64,000 nt of DNA from Cruorifilaria tuberocauda (Eukaryota; Nematoda; Chromadorea; Rhabditida; Onchocercidae): the NCBI GenBank assembly GCA_013365365.1, contig JABVXU010000145.1, positions 1 to 64,000 on the forward strand. The letters run 5' to 3'. The translations under genes and the position numbers were made by a program. The notes under the pieces are model-generated. The model was given only the letters and a program-made list of their open reading frames with translations, searched no databases and was not told where the DNA came from. Below, piece by piece: positions 1-11,802 of this stretch. How positions within the stretch are numbered: position 1 is the first letter of the stretch; the number at the start of each line of letters is the position of its first letter.

Positions 1-50
1 TACTTAATTTATCCTTTTTATATTCCTGCTAATTAGCTGCAAATACAAAT
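1..50 (+). repeat. direct repeat copy A (pair with 6,472-6,521)
   Basis: The first 50 bases match 6,472-6,521 at all but one position (G versus A near base 39). Sequence beyond base 50 diverges. The left end may extend outside the window, so the full length of the repeat is unknown. Confidence 0.8.
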
Positions 51-374
51 CATCCTATTATATCCATGTTGATTTTTGATCCTTTCTCAATTTTCTTTTC
101 AACCTGAACATTTTCTGAAAAAAAAAATCATCAATATTTAAATGTTGTTTTCTTTTCTCGTAATTAATTAAAATTACTTTCCAATTTATTTTTTTTCCAT
201 ATACAATCAAAAGTTAAGAAAACTTTTTTTTTATTTTGAATAATTTTTTGTTCGCATTTATTTGCTTTTTTTTTTGCATCAAAACTGGAAAAGGTGAAAA
301 GATGGAAGTGAAAGATAGAAAGTACAAAGAAAAAAAATGCAAAGAAAAGAACGAAAGAAATAAAACGAGGTAGG

Positions 375-665
375 AATGATTTATATATTTTCTTGAGTAC
401 CATTTGATTGTTATACTTCAGTATTCAAGTAAGTAATTTAAATCCAAAATTAAACAGACAGAAATGATTTGTATGCTTTTCTTGTGTATTATTAGATTAT
501 TTATTTCAGTATTCAAAAAATAATTTTAATCCAAAATTAAAAAGCTAGAAATGATTTATATATTTTTTTTCCTATCTTTTGTTTGCATGAAAACTAAAAA
601 GGGATGAAAAGGGTAATATTTGATTATTATATTTCAGTATTTAGGCGAATAATTTCAATCTAAAA
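375..665. repeat. degenerate tandem repeat, about 86-bp unit
   Basis: Three diverged copies begin near 375, 463 and 549. Each starts with AATGATTTRTAT, carries a TTTCAGTATT-like core and ends near an AATCCAAAATTAAA or AATCTAAAAT block. The third copy is interrupted by an insertion near 570-620. Confidence 0.65.
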
Positions 666-920
666 TATTCGATGAAACGGAAAAAAGTTTTAACATGGAA
701 AATTGATGATTATTTGCGTGTTATTCAATCATTTCCATTCATCTTATGATTACTTTTTTTTCTGAAATAGGGGAGATTCTTTGATAATATTTAATTCAAT
801 GGTAAACAGCAACAAGCAATTCGAGTCGCAGACTTTGTGAATAATTAAGGCTTGATTGGCGAACTTTGATCATTTACTAGAACCTCTCGCTCTTTCTCTT
901 TCTCCCTCTACCCTCTACCT

Positions 921-922
921 CC

Positions 923-954
<32 letters not shown>
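921..954 (+). repeat. (CT)n microsatellite
   Basis: An almost pure CT tract on the plus strand, the first of many GA/CT tracts in the window. It creates a spurious Ser/Leu-rich open frame. Confidence 0.9.
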
Positions 955-956
<2 letters not shown>

Positions 957-1390
957 TTACATATATGAAATTGTTATAATTGTTACCAATTTTCATCCTG
1001 TCAGTTTGTTTATTATAGTAATCTTTGAAACATCATACACGTTTTGTCCATAATTCAATTTCAACATTATTATTATTATCAATTAAAAATGCATGATTTG
1101 ATTTGAAAAAAAAAAAAGAAAAATGAAAAGTAATGGAATTGAAAGAATTTTTTATTAATTAGCTAATTTTTAAAAGTTTCTTTAATTTCAAAATAAAAAA
1201 AAATGTAAACATGAAAAACAAAAAGTTTTTAAAATTTATTTCTAAAAAATTTTTTTATTTTTTTCAATGAGCACTTTTTTTTTCCATCAATTTTCTCATC
1301 GAAATTTGATATCGCTAGTATCATTTTTTCGTGTTTTTTTTTCTTTCTTCTCAAATATTTTTTGTTGCACAAAAAAGTTTAAAAAAAAAA

Positions 1391-1457
1391 CATTTTGCCA
1401 AAATTAAATTTATAATATTTTTTAATTTTTTTTTTGCATATTTAAAAAGTTCTAAAA
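1391..1457 (+). repeat. dispersed repeat copy (pair with 3,725-3,807)
   Basis: The segment starting TTTTGCCAAAATTAAATTTA and ending TTTGCATATTTAAAAAGTTC recurs at 3,725-3,807 with a short T-rich insertion in the second copy. Confidence 0.65.
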
Positions 1458-2704
1458 TTCAAAGAGAGAAATTTCAATCAGTTGCTGGAAAATTGAATAT
1501 TTACAATTAAATTTATTTTCTTCTTATTTTAATTTATTTCTTTGACATCAATTTCAATTGATTATTTTGAACTTGCTGAATGTGAAAGAGATGAGCATGA
1601 TAATTTGTATAAAGTGAAAGAGGTTAAAGGTCAAAGAGGTTAAAATGATACTGAAAATTTGAAAAAAAAAGCTATTAAAAATTATTGTTAAAAACATAAT
1701 ATTAGCTTTTTCAGGATAGAGAAACCGGAAAGTGGAAAAAAAAAACCGGAAGAAGATGAGAATCAAAAGTTTTGAATAAGAAGTAATTTTGATAGAATTT
1801 CTAAAGAATATTTCCGATCAGCTTTTAAGCCATTACGGGATATAATCATATTCATAATAAGGTAATCGCAGTGAAAAAAAATTAAAACAAAATCTCAGTG
1901 AAACTGCGCTCTTAAAGTAGACGTGAGAAGAACCTAAAAAGTAATTTGTTATTGATTAATATTTGATGAGGTCAAATTTTTACTCGATAAAATTGGAAAT
2001 GAAAGAAAAAACAGAGAGAAGGTCATGGATCCGATCCATGAAATATGTTAGCTATTTACAAATGGTTTCAAAATTTTCTTTAAGAATTTTGAATAATATA
2101 TCTATTGAAATATCAAATAATAAATGTTTCATAATTACTTCGAAGGCTTAATTAAGAATTAATTAGTTATGTTGCATTTTGAAGTTAATTTCAGACTTAC
2201 ATTTTTCAAATAATCCAAACAGATTTTATCTTCATTCTGAATTTCCGTTCCATATTTTGAATACATTTCAAAAGTGGAATATACTTAATTTAAAGTATTA
2301 TAATTTAAAGTTTTATACGAATTACGCAAATTTCGTTTTCATATTTTGAATACTTTTTAAAAGTAGAATATATTTTAATTTAAGGTATAACTTTATACTA
2401 TTACACTTAAATAAAGCTTTTAATAACGTCTTTGGCTAATTCATCAGATGAATACGTTGGAATTTTTTGATCGAAAAAAAAAATTACCGTTTTAACAAAT
2501 TTAATTAATTTCGTTAATTACTTACAAGAAATGACGAAATGAAAACTAGAAATAACAATAAACAATTTCAGTTGCGAAAATCGTTGACGTGATTGAAATC
2601 GTCATTTTTATCAACGTGTATACCTCTCTTTTCTAGTAAAAAGTAAAGCAATTGATGAAAACATCATAATCTGTAAATTTGTCATTTGTTTTAACTGATA
2701 GAAT

Positions 2705-3025
2705 AGGTATACATTGAGAATTAATGCACTTTTGACCTTCAAATATCACGATTAGCACACGTTTCACGTTTTGACCTGTAAATCTCACGAGTTATACTGC
2801 GTTTCACGTGTGCCAAACCTATAATTTTTCAAATATACAATGTAAAATTATGTTTATCTAAATATATTGTAATAAATTTCCCATCGAAAACTTATTTTAA
2901 ATAAACTAAGTAAACTTTTTAATTTTTTATTCACATACACTGAGAATTAATACAATTTTGACCTAAAAATATCACGATTTGTAAACACGTTTCACGATTT
3001 GTAAACACGTTTCACGTTTCAAATT
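2705..3025 (+). repeat. short diverged repeats with a CACGTTTCACG core
   Basis: Two blocks, near 2,710-2,815 and 2,935-3,025, each open with a TGAGAATTAAT motif followed by TTTTGACC, AATATCACGATT and repeated CACGTTTCACG. They read as tandemly duplicated units of unknown role. Confidence 0.6.
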
Positions 3026-3724
3026 TAAGATGTGGAATTATGCTAATCAACCTGTATTAAATATATAATTTTCAAATCTACGATTATTATTATTATTATT
3101 AATGTTTATAAAATTATGTTTACCTAATAATATTATAATAAATTTTCCACCACAAATTAGTTTTAAACAAATTAATCAATTTAATTAATTAAACTGATTA
3201 ATTCAAATATTAAAATTAATTTTTTCCTGACTAATCTTTTATTATATTACTCGAAATTTTCTTTACTTCAATTCTTTTTACTAGTACAATGAAATTAATT
3301 GATACTAAAGAGACAGTATTCTTGCTTGAGCAAATCTTTTCTGTTACTGTTTTTTCTTCTTGTTACTGTTTTTTTCTTGTTACTGTATCAAAAAATCAAT
3401 CAATCTATCAGTTGCTATTTTTTATTGATCTAAAATAAAGTGCTTAGCAATAGCATCACTTCTTGCTTTTTTTTGTGTTTTACTAAAAAAAAATCATTTT
3501 CTGCATCAGAACAATAGTGAGTGATCAATTCCGTCGTTTCTTCCTGCCATCTGTTCAAAAAAGAAAAACAACATAAAACGATTAATTAAAAATGCAAGGT
3601 CAAAAAGGTCATTGTTGATAATGAATTTTGAACTTATGCCGTCGTCGTTCTAGCAGATATTAGCTAAATTGTATATTCCAGCTTCAATAAGTGCTTTAGT
3701 TATGGTTGATAAGAAAAAAAATTT

Positions 3725-3807
3725 TTGCCAAAATTAAATTTATAATATTTTTTTATTTTTTTATTTTTGAATGTATTTTTTTTTTTGCATATTTAAAAAG
3801 TTCTGTT
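3725..3807 (+). repeat. dispersed repeat copy (pair with 1,391-1,457)
   Basis: Second copy of the repeat described at 1,391-1,457, here expanded by a T-rich insertion before the shared TTTGCATATTTAAAAAGTTC end. Confidence 0.6.
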
Positions 3808-6471
3808 AAAAATTATAATACTTTAAATTAAATATATTCTACTTAATTTTAGTAAGTATATTCAAGATGGATAAGTTTATTTCAATGAATTTGAGTTAAT
3901 TTTTTTGTCAATTGAGTTAATTGAAATTAATTAATTAATTTAGAATTTTCGATAGAGTATTTTTCTAAAAGAACGTAGAATTGAATTGAAAGTAATAAAT
4001 CAGCAATTTCAATTATTTTATAAATGTTACTGAAAAAATTTGTTATTAATCAAGCTAACAATCTGTTTTTTACACTTTTTTTTTGTACCATTTTTGTTTG
4101 ATAATAAAATTATGCAAATTTTATATTTATTCACAATTCATAATATCAGAAACATTTGCTTCATCCGGAATTTCAGGAGTAAATTAGTCGTTTACTGATA
4201 TTAAGCAAATATTTCAGATACCTTGAAAATATTACTCAGGATTTACCAGTCTTACTCAAACAACACTTCAAATAAACCGGATTTTTCATTTATGATTTAT
4301 CTTAGCATTCTTGCCAGTTATTTTCTCTTTCCTAAAAAATAAATAATAAGAGATCGGAAGATGAAATAACTTAACAAAGTGATATAACAGTGTCTTTCTA
4401 CAAAAACAGTAAAAGTACTTCTGTATGCTCCCTCCTATCTTATTAAACAACAATTTTTTAATTAAATTTAAAATATCTATATTTTCTCTTATCTTATCAA
4501 ATATCATTTTTTTTTTAATTTAATTAAACATTTCTAAACTTTAACTTTTATTCAATTTCAATTTCTTATGAACTCTGACACTTAATTTATTACAATTACG
4601 TAAAATCCTGATAATCATTTCTATCTATTTTCCGCGTCAATCATAATCATCTCACTATTTCGTTTTTACACGTCACGCGATGTTTACTTATAGAATGCCT
4701 AATAAAGTAAATGACATCATGATTATAATTAGGCTATCATGAAAAGTTTTATTTTTCGTTACTCAGACAAATTGTAAAATTTAATTAAGGAAATACGAAT
4801 AATCTTTCTTGTTTATTTGACTTACTAAGCTATTAAATTGTATTAAATTAATAAATTAGATATTAGCTTAAAATGACAGCATTCTTTTTTTCATGAATAA
4901 TCCCACTTTTTCTGCAAAAATATCGATCAGAAGTGAAATATTAGCGTAGTAGGTAATTAATGCTATTTTTTACCTTAAAAAACTTTACCTATAGATGAAA
5001 TAATCGAATCACCAGAAATATTGATTTGTTGGAATGATTTCAAACAATAACAAAATTATAAAAGTTGCGTTGAAAGCTTATTTTGCTGATTGACATGGTC
5101 ATGAGATAAATATTACGCTTTATTCAATAAGCAACTTTATGAACTTATCAGATGAACTGATCGTTCAGTAAGAAAAAATGAAGTCGGAAAAGGAAACGAT
5201 TTTGAAAACGAATCTTCTAAAAATGATCCTTTAATTTCCTATAAACTTTCATTTTTTTCCTGAATTTAATTTTTTCTGAAATTAACTCTTTGCTGAAATG
5301 TCTAGACAAACTTACAAAAGATATCAACCCTTTATGAGCTTATCAGTTTTATCATATCATTCCTTCATGAGCTTATCAGCTCTGTTTTTACCGACACACT
5401 GTATGAAAGATAACTTTGTAAAGAATTTCTCTCCTATCAAAAGTTAGTTTATGAACTGATTTCAATTATATCAGTATGGTAGATTTCGTTTTTCTCTTAT
5501 CAGTTAGTGATATTAAAGTTAAAAAGGATTTGTTTTTTGTTATTGTTAAACCATCATCAACTATGAAGTCTAAATTCTGAAGTTTCATCCAGAACAGTAT
5601 ACTTATTTTATCAATATTTTATCAATGCATGATTTATTTATCCAAAGTTTACTTTATTCTCCGATATTTTTCGAATTTTTGGTATACGCATTTGAATGAT
5701 AGATATGGACAAGTGGGGAAAATGATACATCTTGTTGTTTTTCTCGAAGGATAAAAAATTTTAAATTCCATTCTTTTTCTATCACAGTGATTTTATAGTT
5801 TAGTTACAGTACAAAAATAAGCTATAAATATTCAAATGGTGAGCGATTAAGTGATCAAGCATTGAAAACCTGAAATTTCCATATCTCTTTCATAAAAGCA
5901 AGTTAATTTATTCGATGGGCAATAAAACGGTTTTCCCAACCCCAAAATTCATCAATGCAGTTTTCTCGAATCGATAATAGTACAATTCTCTTATTCCCAC
6001 TGCACTTTAAAGTTTATATCTCATCTTAACATATTTATTTACTTTCGTTAAAATAGGTAAAGTAAGATTCATCGAAAATACTCGGCCAGATAGTTCGAGA
6101 GAGATTGATCGATCGACATTCATGAAGTACCGGTAGTTGCCGATGAAATTTCAGCTATATCAATTAATACCTTAAAAGCTTTTCAAAGTTCACTCTGATA
6201 TTTCATAACGTTGTAAGTAATTTATTGGAGGTTAGACCGGCAAGAGCCTGGTGATAAAAGGTAATATATAAGTTGTTTATTTGTCCTGTGGCTGTTTTTA
6301 TTGCTATTATTGTTAGCAATCTTTTTCGTTGTTGTTTTTATTGCTGTTATCACAACAATCAAACTGGAAATGACAGTGAAAGTGAAAGCCTGAAAATCAA
6401 TCAGTGAAACAGTTTACTCTACTCAATTCATTCCACATTTCTATCGCAGATCATTACTTTCCTTGTTTTCT

Positions 6472-6521
6472 TACTTAATTTATCCTTTTTATATTCCTGC
6501 TAATTAGCTACAAATACAAAT
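6472..6521 (+). repeat. direct repeat copy B (pair with 1-50)
   Basis: Near-identical copy of the first 50 bases of the window, one mismatch, about 6.47 kb downstream and in the same orientation. Confidence 0.8.
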
Positions 6522-7029
6522 AGAAATCACTCTACTACATGTTCATCCAATATTTCTTTCATATATTATCGCAGACTATGATAATTAGCTACAAATAACA
6601 AACCGATAAGTCATACATATCAATTTGATAAACAATATTCTTCATTATTTAATTGGATGCAACAACTGCTTCTACCTTGTCAGTTAGAAAATCCGGAAAT
6701 CCGTAACAACCTGATTCTGCCGTAATATCTGCTCCTATAAACTAGAAGTTTGTTTTGAATAAAATTTCCCATATAACATGACGAAACTCCCAATTTTCCA
6801 TTTACATTCATAGTTATTTCATCGTTGTTTTTCACTCCAATCTGCATATCAAAAATTTTTGTAATACTTTCTCCCACAGAATTATTATCATTGTATATTG
6901 CTTTCCTCATTTTATAATCATTGAATGTAACGTTAAAAGATATAATTATTGATTTAATGCATATTAATGAAAAAATTTACATTTTCTACAATGTAAATAA
7001 TTACATCTGGAAAAATAAAATTCTATAAA

Positions 7030-7035
7030 TTTCAG
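7030..7035 (+). promoter_or_regulatory. TTTCAG acceptor upstream of the MATH/BTB start codon
   Basis: A consensus nematode splice acceptor lies 67 bases before the ATG at 7,103, with no other ATG between them. It could be a spliced-leader trans-splice site or the acceptor of a conventional 5' UTR intron. A second acceptor-like CAG ends at 7,090, 12 bases before the ATG. Confidence 0.4.
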
Positions 7036-7102
7036 GCGATTATCCTCATCCTATCATTCTTAGCTATTACTTGTCCGTACGTGTACGCAGCATATCTTGT
7101 TG

Positions 7103-10100
7103 ATGTCAACAAAAAATTTACCGTTAAACTTGGATAATTTTCAAAAGTTTCCAATATGTGATACCGGACGTGTTAGCTTTAAATATATTTGGACGACAAA
7201 AGTTTTAATGCGTCAACTTAACGATAATGAATCCGTGATTTTACACGTATCACCAAAATTTGCAACTGTTCACGGTCAAGTTGCATTTCAATGGTCACTA
7301 CAAATGCGTGGTACAACTTATCTTAATGATGAGGTTTATACTGTTTTATCACTTATTCACTTATTTTACTAACTAACAAATATTCTAAAAAATAAAAGTT
7401 TTAATAACGAGAATTTGATTTTATCAAAATCTTCATTCTTCACAAAAAGAAACAAGGATTTTATCAGGATTTATTGATTGCTAAGATTATAAAATAAAAT
7501 TAAACTTTGTTGATTAGTAAGATTATAAAAGAAAATTGAAATTTATTGATTATTAAGAGTATAAAATAAATTTTATAATTTATTGACTACTAAGATTGTA
7601 AAATGAATTCCATTACTGAAACCGCTCGATTGTCTTTGTTGCAAATTGAATAAAGAGAGTAATGAAATATGGAAATCATGATTGTAATTGATTATTGGGA
7701 TGAATATTATTGTAAACAAAGATTATCATTTAATTAAATATTAGTTAAAGGGTGAAATGGAATTAAAGGAAGACGGTCATGATGAAACGGAATGTGAACC
7801 GAATTATATAGCATTATCATTGTATTTGAATGATGGACCGGCACCGATTGTCGATGATTTACTCGCAGTCACAAAGCTTTTACGAGATAAGAAGAGTAGC
7901 ATTGATTGCAGTGATGACGGCTACGTGGTTGCTGAAAGTAATCTCACATTTTCATTAATTAATTAATTAAAAGAAGTCTAATAATCTCAAATAATAGATT
8001 ATTGAAGTATAACCTTTCTTACTTATTCATTTAATTATCCATCAAATAAATACCTGATAAATCATTTCCTTTTTCAGGTGATAAACGATCTCATTAATTT
8101 TTGAATTTAAACTTTTTCATTTTTAAAATGTTACTTATTTCTGCTGCAGTTTTTCATAATATTGATTTTATGACTTATGCTATTATGCCATTTTAAACTA
8201 ATTATGATTATGATTATGTAATGATATTAACATCAAGCACGTTTTAATAAATGTAATTTATAAGAATGATAAGCTGAATAGTACAGGATAAAAGATATTA
8301 AAGGTGCAAAAAGAAATGCAGTATCAATATTAGAAATAAAAACTCTTAGCTACAAAAGTTCTATAACTTAATTCTATGTGTTCTGTAACTTAAAAATCTT
8401 AGATTGAATAAAGATATTACTGAATTTCATTCCATCCTAGTTATAAATGATATTGATAACGAATGTTAAGCTTGAGCGATGCAGGACAAAAAATATATAA
8501 ATTGTCAAATATATGGAATGAAATCGTTGAATGTAAAAAAAGTTCTGCAATTTAAAATAAAACTGAAAGATACGAATCATTTACAACGTAGTATATTAAT
8601 AACCAACGACATCATTAGAGATGTTTCTTAACCGAACTGAATCTCTTATTGTAGACATTTCCGTAACGTTTCATCTAAAAATACCTTTTTCTTTCTTCCA
8701 ACTTATCAATCGATAACATTCTTCTAAAAAGGAAGGCTAATTATAAAATCTAAATTATCAAGCATTTCCAATTTTTAGCGAAGAAATTAAGCGCTGTTCG
8801 TGGAAAAGAAACAGAACTCACGGCAGTTCAACGTTTCGAATTCTCGAACTACATCAAGGTTAATTAATTAGTGCTATAAGTTATTAAAAGTCTAGATAAA
8901 TTCAAATAAATTATTCTATCATAATAAGGAAGAAGATTTACATCATGAAATTACTGAATAACAATGAAAATCTGGTAAACTTAGGGATAGTAAAATTTTT
9001 AGGAAGTCGTTTGAAAACTTAATTTTACTTAATGATATTAAGAAGAGTATAATTTTTGATCAAACATTAAATAATTCAGCTTTACTTTTTCCAGGATAGT
9101 GTGGGTCATGTGGTTCGCTTATCGATTATGCTAAATTTACCACTACAGCTATTTGAACCGAACACCTATCTCAACACACTTACGCCAATACCAATTACAT
9201 CATTTCTTACCGCGAACTATCGAGCAAGAGCATCATCAAAAGTGTTCAATAGGCGATCGCGGAAGTTTGTCATTTTATTTTCATGACACTTCTTCTACTT
9301 TTTTTCGTTTTGAACGTTGAGGAACGTGTTGCAGTAATCTTCGATGCTAAAATTTTACTTATCATAAAAATAATTTCTAGAAATAAGGTATTATTATTCC
9401 AGGAAATACTTGTGCTTGAGGCATATGGTAAATTGGAATAAATATGCAACATATAAGAAATATAATTAACATATTAGACAGCTTAGTTTTATGATAATGG
9501 AATTGCTATCAAGATATCATGTAAATTGTTATCAAGCTATAAATAAGTGATAGATCGATCTGTTCTACTCGATTCCATTTTTCAGAAATATGTTATTGAA
9601 CGACATGGAAGTAAATATTCGTCGAAGATTATCTCTGACGCAGCAGGAAGATTTTGAGGAAATTTTCAATCGTATAATGAACGAGGATAAGGAACGCTGC
9701 ACCAGACGTCGTTCAATAGCTGAGTTCAGGAAATGCGATGAAATAAAAGCTCGATCAAAGTAAGCTAATAATAATCATTGAGAACTATTTGATAGGCATT
9801 AAATATTAATCACTGATAACTATTTCTAAATTCCGTCCGTCATATTGAGTATTTGTTGATAATTATTTCTCTTTATTTACAATACAGTAATTGTCATCAA
9901 TCAATTGAAGGCTTAATTAATTTATAGCTAAGATTATTTGCAAGAGAAGAAATCATTTATTATTATGAGTACAATTGTCTAATAGCTTAATGTACTTACT
10001 GTATTTCAAATTAAAATAAAATATATGTGAAATATAATGAAAGAAAGGTATCCTTCAATTGATAATAAATTAAACCTTCGATGTGTGGAATAATTTTTTT

Positions 10101-11209
10101 ATTTGCAAATTTCAGTTACAAAACGGGACTATTCAAGAAACTGCTAATAGAATGTTGTGATGGCTGCCAAAAGAGAGCAAAAATAATGGAAGAGGAAAAT
10201 CTTGAGGATCAGGAAGAGGTTCATGGATTGGACGATGAAAATATCTTTGAATGTAACGGACAGAATAAGGATGCTATTCATGAGGTTATTAAATTTAACA
10301 GAAACTTAGCTAAGCTTTATTTTTTTTCAAATGTAATACGAATAAAATTGTTAGCAATGAATTTAATGTTAAAAGTTAAAAAATTAAATTTCACATAATT
10401 TCTTCAGCTGCTCGCTAATATGTTTTTTACAAAAGTTGCTCTACCGGAAATGGATTACGTTGAAAACTTCACCGATTTTTTACTTGATGTTGAAGTGCGT
10501 AATCTACCGGTGCTAAAGCGAGTATGTGAAGGCTACCTTTGCAGTGAATTAAATTCAGTAAGCTTATATATTAAACTACCTTGCATATTTATTTCCTCGT
10601 CATTAAAGCTCTCTTCTACCATCGAAATCATATTAACTTCAAAAAGAAAGTTTGCGAATTCCCAACAATTATTTTCAAATGTAGATTGAATTTTTTTTAT
10701 TATTAGAATTATTAAAGTTTGATCAGTTATTTTTTTTTCCCATTACTCTCTTCAGAAGAGCGATCTAATAACATCACTTCTATTGGAACTTCTATTTCTG
10801 GCTATTGTATTCAATTTAAATGTACTGAAATCAATGACACTTTCCGAACTATCCAATCGTACAGAAGAATTGGACGAACCTGATGCCTTATTAGCTATCG
10901 ATGAGTACAAGTGAGCTGCTTTTTCTATTTGCTTAATGAGAAAAATTTTCGGACTAATCGGAATTGGAGTTTAATAATGTGAATATCATAGTGCAGTAAT
11001 TTAAATATTCATTATTCCATTTGCTAGTGCACTTTTTTAAATCAACCACTTTCCCTTTAATTACCTATACTTTCTATGAATTGAAATTTTATAGAAATCT
11101 GAATCATCGAATGACGAAACTTAGTGGAAGCAATCTTACCGAGGTGATCGAAGAAGTGCAACGTTTCCGCGAACAAAAACTGCGTACAAAACTGGTTAAA
11201 ATGAACTGA
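7103..11209 (+). CDS. MATH/BTB-like protein, nine exons
   Basis: Proposed exons are 7103-7333, 7745-7937, 8779-8858, 9095-9264, 9586-9759, 10116-10284, 10408-10557, 10756-10910 and 11095-11209. All joins use GT-AG and keep phase, giving about 478 residues ending KLVKMN. Residues about 20-190 are beta-rich with the look of a MATH (TRAF-like) domain, including RFEFSNYI. Residues 225-340 are charged, with an Arg-rich patch and a Glu/Asp-rich segment. Residues about 340-420 resemble the C-terminal half of a BTB/POZ domain (FLLDVEVRNLPVLKRVCEGY, then a Leu-rich helix), and a helical tail follows. Nematode MATH-BTB proteins are commonly substrate adaptors for cullin-3 ubiquitin ligases; that role is inferred here. 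The front half of the BTB fold is hard to recognise, so a BTB-only or diverged family is possible. The start is chosen as the first in-frame ATG after a TTTCAG acceptor. The gene converges on LAS1. Confidence 0.72.
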
Positions 11210-11802
11210 TAATATATGACTGATATTTCACGTGCGTTTTTTTCTTTTTAATATAGAAGATAAATGATTTTCGGAATTATCTGAATTGTGACTCGGTTAC
11301 TGTCTTAAAACATTTATTGTTTTTCTATTTTGAACAATTATTAACGTTAAAGTCTTCTTGACCAAAGTTAACAAAAATTGAATATTGAAAAAATCGAAAA
11401 TATATGCATTATATACGGCATCAGTATTTGTAAAAGAAAATAATTTTAAACAATTTGAAGTAGGTTTAAAGAAAACACGATCGGTATTCATGAACAGACA
11501 ATGATTTTCTTTCAGGACAATGCAAATCAGGAGAAGAATAATATGAATTCTGCCCATTTGTAACTGCAGGGTCTCTTAATTTAAGGAACCAGATTTTCAC
11601 AAACCTTTCTAACTTACACTTCTTTCATTTCTTTTCTAAGACTAGATAAATTTTGTCACCAATTGTCATTCCCAAATCTGGGGTAGAGGTACACTGAGAA
11701 AAAAATAAGGGTGAGACAGCGGCATCTTTATTTCACATTCCTGGACAGGCCACGAAGAAAATGTGATACTGATAACTGAGATTATCATCCTAGCGCATCA
11801 TA
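11210..11802. other. convergent 3' intergenic region
   Basis: This 593-bp gap separates the stop codons of the MATH/BTB gene and LAS1, so it should hold both 3' UTRs. An open frame on the minus strand at 11,297-11,557 has no splice partners and is not called. Confidence 0.6.
11726..11731 (-). promoter_or_regulatory. AATAAA polyadenylation signal of LAS1
   Basis: TTTATT on the plus strand reads AATAAA on the minus strand, about 72 bases past the LAS1 stop codon, a plausible distance for a nematode 3' UTR. Confidence 0.5.

Larger units (their letters stand above)
1..7035. other. AT-rich non-coding region with repeats
   Basis: I find no multi-exon gene here on either strand. The longest open frames (for example at 164-403, 1554-1766, 4286-4507) consist of Phe/Lys/Asn/Ile runs expected from A/T homopolymers and lack splice-phase partners. 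The stretch contains tandem and dispersed repeats listed separately and probably includes the promoter of the plus-strand gene that begins near 7,103. Confidence 0.6.

Noticed and set aside
6680..6910. Minus-strand 76-codon frame beginning MRKAIYNDNNSVGES.
   Set aside because: It has balanced composition but no splice partners, no recognised family and sits alone upstream of a plus-strand gene. It is not strong enough to call.
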